This document shows positions 34,401 to 46,400 of a DNA stretch of 64,000 nucleotides, one piece after another. The stretch is from positions 13,907,384 to 13,971,383 of the forward strand of contig OX388317.1 of the NCBI GenBank assembly GCA_947579605.1, in the 5' to 3' direction. Positions within the stretch are counted from its first letter, which is position 1, and every line of letters begins with the position of its first letter. The DNA is from Athripsodes cinereus (lineage: Eukaryota; Arthropoda; Insecta; Trichoptera; Leptoceridae). Both the position numbers and the translations under genes were made by a program. The notes below the pieces were generated by a model that saw only the letters and a list, made by a program, of their open reading frames with translations, ran no database searches and was not told the DNA's origin.

Positions 34401-37400
34401 ATTCTGTATCATTTGATGATACTTCACTATCCATATTAATTTCTTGAATTTGTTGTGTTCTGTTTTTTCTTTCTTCAATGGTAGTTTCATTAAATATCAC
34501 ATCTCTGGAATGTAGTGTTTGTCTTTTTCTTGGATTCCATAGCTTGTATCCGTTATCACAGTAACCCACCATAACCAGTGTTTGTGATTTCTCTGAAAAT
34601 TTTCCACTTCTATGTTCTTTGGGTATATGAGTGTACGCTGTACAACCAAACACTCTAAGTTTTTTATAATTTGGGGGCCTTTTGAACCAAATTTCTGCTG
34701 GTATTTCCTCATTTATATTTGGCAATCTGTTGTTAACATAATTTGCACAGTAAATTGCTTCTCCCCACATGTCCTTTTCGAGTCCAGATTCTGCTAATAA
34801 AGTCCTAGCCTTTTCTACTATTGTTCTGTTAAACCTTTCTGCCTTCCCGTTTTGTTCTGGGGAGTAGACCATTGTAAAATCTATTTTAATGCCTCTATCA
34901 TTACAAAATGACATAAATTCTTTATTTTTATACTCTGTTCCGTTATCACATCTCAAAGTTGTGATTTTCCTGTTGAAATGTGCTTCTGCCATCTCAACAA
35001 ATAACTTAAAGTATTTGAAGCTTTCATTCTTTCTTTCCATTAAAAATACACCACTAAATGATGAAAAGTCATCAATAAAAGTTATAAAGTACCTTTTATC
35101 ATCATGAGTTTTTATGTCGAATGGACCACACACATCTGAATGTATTACTTGAAGGGGTTCTGTCGTTTCAGACGTATTTTTTTGAAACACTTTTCTTGTT
35201 TGTTTTCTTTTTATACACGGTTGACAGATTATGTCAATTTCTCGATCATTCTTCTTTACTTCAATATTTCCTTTCTTTGTCAAGATTTTAATTTCATTTT
35301 CTGCTGCATGACTCATTCTTCTATGCCATAATAACATATTATTATTAATGCAATATGCGGGGCTAGCTTGACATATTTTCTGTTCTTGTTGTAAAAACAC
35401 TTTATACAAATTGTTTTCTTTAAATCCTTCTAAGACTAATTTACTTCCTTTGGTTATCAACAACTTGTTATTTTGCATCGTTATCTTAAATTCTGCGCTT
35501 TCTGCTTTAATCAGCGACAAAAGATTGAATCTCAGGTCCTCTACAAATAATACATTATTTAGCGTTAAATTTTTAAATATCGCTCTACCCTTCTTTGATG
35601 CAATTAATTTTTCCCCTTGTTTTGCTGTGTTGATTTCTATTGGGTTTTCTAATTCTTCAACATGTGTTAGCAAATTTATATCATTTACTAAATGATCTGT
35701 CGCACCGGAATCCGCGATGAACATAACCCCACTTTTTTTTAGATTCACTAAACACTCTGAATTACCCACAAAACTAAAACTTTCTCCATCTGCATTTCCA
35801 CTATATTTGTTTTCACCATTGAATGGTTTCTGCTTATATGTTCTTTTGAATTTACATTCACTTTTCTTGTGTCCTTTTTTTCCGCAGTTGTAACAAGTGT
35901 AAGGGAAAGTCTTCTTGCTACTATTAGCTGTAAACGATTCTACACTTCTTTTGGGCTGATTTTCTTCCTTAAAATCGTTTTTCGTTTCCTCATCCAATAG
36001 ACGCCTTTTTATGATTTCAATGCTTATGTTTTCGGGATTCATAGTTTCTATTGCCGAAATGATGTGGTTAAACTTCGGCGGCATGGAAAACAGTAGGTAG
36101 CTTTCTACTTCGCCTTTGGATGGTTCTACACCCGATTCTTTCAATTCCCTTATAAGCTTATCAAATATTATTAGAAATTCGCGCACGGTGGTTTCTGTTT
36201 CTTCATATTTTAAGGTTAACAGCCTTTTTCTAATTAACAATTGATTGGTTATACCTCTTTTCTCAAAGGTGTCTTTTAATTTCTTGATTATTTTGGCTGC
36301 AGTTTCTTCATCTTTGATTATTTCTAGATAGTCATCAGATATACACTGAATGACTATGTTCTTCCATTTACTTTGTTTTTTAAATTCTTTGGTGCGAGTC
36401 TCCTCATCGGCTTCCACTTCATATACGAAGTCGTGTCCTTGAAGGACATTCTGCACGCGAAATAACCAGTTCCCGAAATTACTGCCTGCGAAGGGAGTAA
36501 TTCCATATGGTGTGATTCCGTTTTCTGGACCCATAACCTGTTGATTTATTCTTGACTCTTTCTATATTTAGTAAATGAAACACAGAGTTACACGCTTCTT
36601 TATAACCTCTTTAATCTTCTGTTAACACAAGACAAGTGACAAGACCATAGATAAATTAGTGTTGCATACATTCTTTCAACAGATAGACATAATATATAAT
36701 ATGTACTATTACATTGATGTAATAATTATATTATGTGTTATAATTTATAAAATGTGTTTGATTTCAGGCTGCTGGAAGTGGAACATCCCGCAGCCAAAGT
36801 ATTGGTAGAACTGGCCCAGCTTCAGGATGAAGAGGTCGGAGATGGTACTACTTCAGTTGTCATTTTGGCTGCTGAACTTCTGAAAGTATGATAATATCAT
36901 ATTCATAATATCTTATAAATTAAACATATATTTACAAAAGAAGTACTTACAGCCACAGTCAGTTTTAAATTCAAATTATATTTGAAAAAATAATTGGAGT
37001 CAGTATTTTTGTGAAAATTTGTTATATATGCAAATTAAAACATTTCAGAAATGGTCAATCTGCTTCATAATATTTATTTAATTTATATTGGCAATATAAT
37101 TTTTGAAATAAAATATAGTTTTTCTTAAAATTACTGATGATTGGCTCCAGTTGTTCTTTCCTTGTACTTTTCATCTGTGAAATGTTAATTAGTGTATCAA
37201 TCTAGTGTGTGTGATTATGTCTGGTCACCAGTGAAACATTATAGTTAACATTTCTAAGTTGGAATATTGTTGTCTGATTCTAGAATGCTGATGAAATGGT
37301 GAAACAGAAGATTCACCCAACCAGTATTATATCAGGGTACAGACTGGCTTGTAAGGAGGCCTGCAAATACATCACAGACAATCTTGCTATACCCACAGAG

Positions 37401-40400
37401 GCACTCGGCAGGGAGTGCATCATCAACTGTGCTAAGACATCCATGTCTTCAAAAATTATTGGATCGTATCCTTTAAACTATCTACTTTACATTTACATTG
37501 TAGAATTTATATTAATTTATCTTTAGAATATCTGTGTCAGCCGGGTTCACCCCCGTCTGGAGTGGGAGAGTCTTAAAGTTAGTTTTGCCCATTATGGCAG
37601 TGGCGCGTATGGTGATATATAACTCACATTTTCTCGTGTTGTCCTGTCTTCCTTGGTAGAGAGTAGGTTTTTGAGAGATTTAATGTTTTCACACCATACT
37701 GGCACTAGCAACTCTCGGGTTTACATCCTTTAAATGCCTAACTACATGTCTCGGAGCACCTCACCTCGGCCTTCTACATTTACCAATTTGTATATATTTT
37801 ATTGTTTTACTACATATGTTATCTTTGCCATATTTAGTATCTTTTTTATTTTATTCTTATTTCTACATTTTTCCTCGATAAACTTTATTGCCTCCATAAA
37901 GGGACAGTGTAGAGGGAGTATACAAATTTGCCACGATAGTAGTTTTGACCAACAGGCCTTTCAGGCCTGCCTGTGTCAATGTCTTTGTTTTGAACGGAAT
38001 GATAAATTAGGAAAGATAATATTTAAATTAAATCAAACACTGTTTCATTCCATGAGATTGTTTTAATTATTAGAACGTTTTCAACTACAATGTAGTCATC
38101 ATCAGTAATAACACAATACTAAATCTAAAATGAAAGGACATACAACATCATGGCATCTCCACAAATGTGGTAGCCTGGAGACTTAACTACAAGTAATTTA
38201 TAGATTATTGTATTTACATTCCATATAAAATAAGATTAAACAATTTATTTTGTGTAAATTTTTTTTAACATATTTGTAATTGTAAAGTAAATTGGTACTC
38301 TTACAGTGTTTCTCTTTAAATTTTGTTTTATGTTGTTTTTTTTATGAGGTATAGATAATTCAATTGATTTTTAAGTTTGTATTATTATGTAAGGTTATAT
38401 TATTTCCAATCAATTCAAGAGGTCGTTAACTATTTACTGGCGAGCATTGTAAGCCCCATTATTCTTTTCAATAATATACTTATGACCAATTGAACTTTTC
38501 CTTAACGACTTTTGTACAGTGATGCAAATTTCTTTTCTGAAATGGTTGTGGATGCCGCTAATGCAGTGAAAATCACAGACAGCAAAGGTAACTCTCTGTA
38601 TCCGATCAAATCTGTGAATGTTCTCAAGGCGCATGGCAAGAGTGCCAGGGAGAGTGTTCTGGTACATGGTTATGCTCTTAATTGCACAGTCGCATCTCAG
38701 TTGATGGTCAAAAAGATTGTTGATGCTAAGATCGCCTGCCTTGACTTCTCACTGCAGAAGGCTAAAATGAAGATGGGAGTACAGGTGAAATATTTTTTTG
38801 TCTATCTTCATTCGAATTTAAAATTCCATGTACAAAAAACAAAATAATATTTGATTACTTTTATCTGGTCTTATGTTAACAAATAATACATAGTAAAAAG
38901 TAAACCAATTGGTTACCTACGTGCAATATAAATAAAATACCCGACTTGTAAGAGATGGTTAGAAATTAAAATAAGAAGGTTAGAAGACATTATAGAAAGA
39001 ACAGATACAAATTGAATATAATATTTATTTTATTTCACTTATATGATTCCAAATATTTCTCTTCTAGGTACTTATCACAGACCCAGAAAAGTTGGAGGCT
39101 ATCAGAGCTCGTGAACTGGATATTACAAAGGAACGTATTGAGAAGATTCTTGCAACTGGTGTGAATGTAGTGCTGTGCACTGGAGGTATTGACGACTTGT
39201 GTCTTAAGTACTTTGTTGAAGCAGGAGCTATGGCTGTGAGGAGATGCAAGAAAGCAGATCTTAAAAGGATCGCCAAGGCTACGGGAGCCCAGTATATCAC
39301 TTCCCTTACCAACTTGGAAGGTAAGACCTATTTAAGATATACATTTGTTATTTTTTTACAATGTGTTAATTATCTAAATACTTATGTATCTATTCCATCA
39401 TGTCACCACTCTTAAACAGTATGCATAAATTTTCAGGTGAAGAAAGTTTTGATGCCAAAATGGTTGGTGAAGCTGCAGAAGTTGTTCAAGATATGATCTG
39501 TGATGAAGAATTGATTCTAATCAAAGGGTAAGCATAATAAATGTGAAAATTCTTTCAAATGCCAGTTGCATCATTGCCGATTACATAAATAATGTGAAAA
39601 TCACATAAATAGCAAGAAAGTTTGAATATGTGATTATTATTTTTTATCTAGTACTCTTTATCGTCTGTAAAGGAAATTTACAAAGGTTTCAATTATAAAT
39701 ATTTTTTTGTTTATTTTGTTTATTTAAGCATACCTTGTGGAGATGCAGTGTTGAACAAGGCATTTGATAAAGAAAACTTATAATTATCACACTTACAAGA
39801 ATAGACTTAAAAAAACAAAATACATCAAAATACAGGACACCAGTTAGATTCAAAAATATTTGAAAAGTTGAAGAAGTTGATAATATTAAATACATTTGTA
39901 ATTTTCAGTCCAAAGTCTCACACAGCTGCCTCTATCATTCTCCGCGGTCCTACTGACGTTTACTGTGATGAGATGGAACGTTCCGTTCATGATGCCCTGT
40001 GTGTGGTCAAGAGAGTGTGTGAGGGTAGACGAGTGGTCCCTGGAGGTGGATGTGTGGAGGCTGCTCTTTCCATATACCTTGAAAACTTTGCCACAACTCT
40101 GGTTAATATAATTTATTAATTACAAGTTCCTTTACAGAATATGTCTCAAAATTTAAAAAAAAATGCGGCACCTGTCATATGAAGCTGTGGAAATATCAAA
40201 ATAAAAATCAGTTGTAAATTTTGGGTAAAGATGAAGTCATTTTCCATTCTTGAACTCCTAAATATCCCTTATTCCACAAAATGTTTGAGACTAGAGGGTT
40301 TGGTTTGACTGACCCAACTTCCAACAAGTATGGTAGGGAGACGTACAATAGATATGGGAAATATTTAAATAGGCGACGAATGATGAAATGACTAATACTA

Positions 40401-43400
40401 TTTGTGTGACAATAAAAACTAAATTGGCGACTAATATTATTCAGCTGAATGTTTAGTGAGGGATAAAATTACAACAATTCCATCTTTAGTGTAAATTTAG
40501 AAAATTACCTATTTATGGAAAAAGTTATGAAAATAAGAGAAAAACTTAACTTTGAGAGATCTATTTCAGTCTCTAATAATCTTTTGTGTGCTGGTTTTTA
40601 TCAATCGCAAAAAACTTGAACTAATTGCAGATCTTTATTTCAAATTTTCCACAAACGGGGATTGCACAATTAGTTAGCAATTTCAAGTCATTATATCTGA
40701 ACTAACTGTTGTTTGCATGCAAACTCACATCTATTTAAAAAAAATATTAGTATAGGAACAACAATTTTCAAAACATATCATTAATAATATTATGGACAAA
40801 AATAGAAAAGTGCTATTTGCTCATTTCAATGTTCCTGGATCAATGAGGATTAGCAGGCAAAGTCCTTGTGATTCACTGGTTTGTAAGACTAACATATTTA
40901 TGCTTTAATTTTCAGGGATCTCGAGAACAGCTAGCCATTGCTCAGTTTGCTCATTCTATGTTAGTCATTCCTAAGACGCTCGCATGTAATGCAGCACTCG
41001 ATGCCACTGATTTGGTAGCAAAACTTAGAGCATATCACAATGCTAGTCAAACCAAGGTAAAATTCACCATAAATATTAATAAATTATAACAAGAAAAATA
41101 CATGCAAAATAAACATACTAAGTTGAAAGATATCGCAATCAAACAATAAACTGCTCTCTGTACATTTACAGCTTATTTATACTATACCAAACCCTCAAGC
41201 CATGTCCCAAGTGGGGTAGGCAGAGAGGATGGAACGAAACTTATTTATATAACTTTAAGCTTATTAATTTTTCGTGTGTTTAAATCTGAAAAAATGTATG
41301 CAATAACAACACTGTTTATTTTTCATTCTAATGTTTAGTTTAGTTTTTTTTAGTTTAATAACTGATGATTATTGGGTAAAATTAAGTGTTGTTATTTTAT
41401 GCATTTTTAAATTTCAAGGTAATTTGATGATGCATTGTAGTGATTTATAATATATACTAGCTTAAATACCCGGCGTTGCACGGGAATACGGGAAATATAT
41501 ATAAAAAAAACAGTAAGTAGGTATATCGTTGCCGTGGAGGTGATCCAAGCCACACTTTTTTGAAAAATGGGTTTAGTATGCAGTTTTGTTCAGAAAACCA
41601 CGGAGAACATAGTGGTGAAGAGAAATAAGTGATTTGATATTCCTAAAGGGCATTTTTGGAAGATTTTGAAGAGATGTTAAGTGTTTTTACAATCATTTCA
41701 AGTATGTTAGAGCATTTCACTAACGCATATAGGAACAAATAGTTCAATTAAATTATAGAAGTGAAAAGATCTAAGCCGCATAGCGCGTAACTTTCCAACA
41801 ATTTTTTTACAGGTGGATCTTTCTCAGCCACAGTGGTGAAATAACCCAAGTGATAAATTCGTGTTTACTTCTAAAATATATAAATTCTTTAATATTTTGT
41901 TATTTATATTAGTGGAATATGTGATCAGGAATATTGTGTAATTTTTTTAGCGAAATCCATGCTAAAATAACTTAGTTATTGTAAGATTAGTATTTTCGGA
42001 TGTAACAGCGTAACTTCAACACCCTTTTTCTCGGAATGTCTGTCTTGTGGGTTGGATCACTTCACATCCACGGCAACGATATATAAATAAAAATTGTTTT
42101 ATGTAGGCAGCAATAATTTTTGTATCAACTACATATATACACAGTGTCACATTAAAGTAGAGAACATATAATAGAATATATGTTAGTGAGACTAACAGTA
42201 TATAAAATTATAACAATATACCTACATTACATACATACATACATACCATTACGCCGCTTTCCTCGCGGGGTAGACAGAAAGGATCGAGAGCCACTTCCTT
42301 CTATCCTTGCATACATCTTTCGCTTCCGTCACTGTCATACAATTCCTCATGCATGCTCTCCTTTTCAATGTACTCAACACGTGACCGTCCTGTAGAATTT
42401 GATTTAAATGAGCTTGTCATCTTAACTTATTCACATTCATCCTTGTAATTACACCAACTTTCATTCCACATTCCTTTTGTATATTACTGTTACGCACACA
42501 ATCTCTCAGACTTTTACTACACATCCTTTTCAGCTCATATTTATGTAAATTTTAAAAAACTGGGTATTGAAATCTTGAAGTTTGACATCCCACACGGCCA
42601 TATTTCAATAAAAAAATGGGAAGTATCTACGTGGATAAAGGTACTAAAATCCTCTTCCCACTGTAAAATCTTGAAGTTTGACATCCCACACGGCCATATT
42701 TCAATAAAAAAAATGGGTAGGTACCTACGTGGATAAAAGTACTAAAATCCTTTTCACACTGTAAAATCTTGAAGTTTGACATCCCACACGGCCATATTTC
42801 GATAAAAAAATGGGTAGGTACCTACGTGGATAAAAGTACTGCAAACCTTTTCCCACTGTAAAATCTTGAAGATTGACATCCCACACGGCCATATTTCAAT
42901 AAATAAAATAGGTAGGTACCTACGTGGATAACAGTAGTAAAATCCTCTTCCCACTGTAAAATCTTGAAGTTTGACATCCCACTCGGCCATATTTCAATAA
43001 AAAAATATGTAGGTACCTACGTGGACAAAAGTACTGAAATCCTTTTCCCACTGTAAAATCTTGAAGTTTGACATCCCACACGGCCATATTTCAATAAAAA
43101 AATTGGTAGGTACCTACGTGGATAAAAGTACTAAAATCCTTTTCCCACTGTAAAATCTTGAAGTTTGACATCCCACACGGCCATATTTCGATAAAAAAAT
43201 GGGTAGGTACCTACGTGGATAAAAGTACTAAAATCCTTTTCCCACTGTAAAATCTTGAAGTTTGACATCCCACACGGCCATATTTCACGGATAAAAGTAC
43301 TGAAAACCTTTTCCCTCAGTAAAAGCTTGAAGATTGACATCCCACACGGCCATATTTCAATAAATAAAATAGGTAGGTACCTACGTGGATAAAAGTAGTA

Positions 43401-46400
43401 AAATCCTCTTCCCACTGTAAAATCTTGAAGTTTGACATCCCACTCGGCCATATTTCAATAAAAAAATATGTAGGTACCTACGTGGACAAAAGTACTGAAA
43501 TCCTTTTCCCACTGTAAAATCTTGAAGTTTGACATCCCACACGGCCATATTTCAATAAAAAAAATGGGTAGGTACCTACGTGGATAAAAGTACTAAAATC
43601 CTTTTGCCACTGTAAAATCTTGAAGTTTGACATCCCACACGGCCATATTTCGATAAAAAAATGGGTAGGTACCTACGTGGATAAAAGTACTAAAATCCTT
43701 TTCCCACTGTAAAATCTTGAAGTTTGACATCCCACATGGCCATATTTCGATTAAAAAATGGGTAGGTACCTACGTTGATAAAAGTACTAAAATCCTTTTC
43801 CCACTGTAAAATCTTGAAGTTTGACATCCCACACGGCAATATTTCAATAAATAAAATGGGTAGGTACCTACGTGGATAAAAGTACCGAAATCCTTTTCCC
43901 ACTGTAAAATCTTGAAGTTTGACATCCCACACGGCCATATTTCAATAAAAAAAATGGGTAGGTACCTACGTGGATAAAAGTACCGAAATCCTTTTCCCAC
44001 TGTAAAATCTTGAAGTTTGACATCCCACACAGCCATATTTCAATAAATAAAATGGGTAGGTACCTATGTGGATAAAAGTACTGAAATCCTTTTCCCACTG
44101 TAAAATCTTGAAATTTGACATCCCACACGGCCATATTTCGATAAAAAAAATGGGTAGGTACCTACGTGGATAAAAGTACTAAAATCCTTTTCCCACTGTA
44201 AAATCTTGAAGTTTGACATCCCACACGGCCATATTTCAATAAATAAAATGGGTAGGTACCTACGTGGATAAAAGTACCGAAATCCTTTTCCCACTGTAAA
44301 ATCTTGAAGTTTGACATCCCACACGGCCATATTTCAATAAAAAAAATGGGTAGGTACCTACGTGGATAAAAGTACCGAAATCCTTTTCCCACTGTAAAAT
44401 CTTGAAGTTTGACATCCCACACAGCCATATTTCAATAAATAAAATGGGTAGGTACCTATGTGGATAAAAGTACTGAAATCCTTTTCCCACTGTAAAATCT
44501 TGAAATTTGACATCCCACACGGCCATATTTCGATAAAAAAATGGGTAGGTACCTACGTGGATAAAAGTACTAAAATCCTTTTCCCACTGTAAAATCTTGA
44601 AGTTTGACATCCCACACGGCCATATTTCAATAAATAAAATGGGTAGGTACCTACGTGGATAACAGTAGTAAAATCCTCTTCCCACTGTAAAATCTTGAAG
44701 TTTGACATCCCACTCGGCCATATTTCAATAAAAAAATATGTAGGTACCTACGTGGACAAAAGTACTGAAATCCTTTTCCCACTGTAAAATCTTGAAGTTT
44801 GACATCCCACACGGCCATATTTCAATAAAAAAATTGGTAGGTACCTACGTGGATAAAAGTACTAAAATCCTTTTCCCACTGTAAAATCTTGAAGTTTGAC
44901 ATCCCACACGGCCATATTTCGATAAAAAAATGGGTAGGTACCTACGTGGATAAAAGTACTAAAATCCTTTTCCCACTGTAAAATCTTGAAGTTTGACATC
45001 CCACACGGCCATATTTCACGGATAAAAGTACTGAAAACCTTTTCCCTCAGTAAAAGCTTGAAGATTGACATCCCACACGGCCATATTTCAATAAATAAAA
45101 TAGGTAGGTACCTACGTGGATAAAAGTAGTAAAATCCTCTTCCCACTGTAAAATCTTGAAGTTTGACATCCCACTCGGCCATATTTCAATAAAAAAATAT
45201 GTAGGTACCTACGTGGACAAAAGTACTGAAATCCTTTTCCCACTGTAAAATCTTGAAGTTTGACATCCCACACGGCCATATTTCAATAAAAAAAATGGGT
45301 AGGTACCTACGTGGATAAAAGTACTAAAATCCTTTTGCCACTGTAAAATCTTGAAGTTTGACATCCCACACGGCCATATTTCGATAAAAAAATGGGTAGG
45401 TACCTACGTGGATAAAAGTACTAAAATCCTTTTCCCACTGTAAAATCTTGAAGTTTGACATCCCACATGGCCATATTTCGATTAAAAAATGGGTAGGTAC
45501 CTACGTTGATAAAAGTACTAAAATCCTTTTCCCACTGTAAAATCTTGAAGTTTGACATCCCACACGGCAATATTTCAATAAATAAAATGGGTAGGTACCT
45601 ACGTGGATAAAAGTACCGAAATCCTTTTCCCACTGTAAAATCTTGAAGTTTGACATCCCACACGGCCATATTTCAATAAAAAAAATGGGTAGGTACCTAC
45701 GTGGATAAAAGTACCGAAATCCTTTTCCCACTGTAAAATCTTGAAGTTTGACATCCCACACAGCCATATTTCAATAAATAAAATGGGTAGGTACCTATGT
45801 GGATAAAAGTACTGAAATCCTTTTCCCACTGTAAAATCTTGAAATTTGACATCCCACACGGCCATATTTCGATAAAAAAAAATGGGTAGGTACCTACGTG
45901 GATAAAAGTACTAAAATCCTTTTCCCACTGTAAAATCTTGAAGTTTGACATCCCACACGGCCATATTTCAATAAATAAAATGGGTAGGTACCTACGTGGA
46001 TAAAAGTACCGAAATCCTTTTCCCACTGTAAAATCTTGAAGTTTGACATCCCACACGGCCATATTTCAATAAAAAAAATGGGTAGGTACCTACGTGGATA
46101 AAAGTACCGAAATCCTTTTCCCACTGTAAAATCTTGAAGTTTGACATCCCACACAGCCATATTTCAATAAATAAAATGGGTAGGTACCTATGTGGATAAA
46201 AGTACTGAAATCCTTTTCCCACTGTAAAATCTTGAAATTTGACATCCCACACGGCCATATTTCGATAAAAAAATGGGTAGGTACCTACGTGGATAAAAGT
46301 ACTAAAATCCTTTTCCCACTGTAAAATCTTGAAGTTTGACATCCCACACGGCCATATTTCAATAAATAAAATGGGTAGGTACCTACGTGGATAAAAGTAC

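Larger units (their letters stand above)
32592..36681 (-). mobile_element. Ty1/copia LTR retrotransposon, apparently intact, 4090 bp
   Basis: Complete element in antisense in CCT1 intron 2. It has two 143-bp LTRs identical by eye (32592-32734 and 36539-36681), both beginning TG and ending CA, 5-bp target duplications (gatag), a primer-binding site, a polypurine tract and one uninterrupted polyprotein frame. Identical LTRs imply an integration recent on an evolutionary time scale. The splice sites of intron 2 are about 430 bp (left) and 85 bp (right) from the element, so CCT1 splicing can remain intact. Confidence 0.97.

Noticed and set aside
33848..35695. Plus-strand open frames within the copia element
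   Set aside because: They are antisense shadows of the 1258-residue polyprotein and have no motif of their own.
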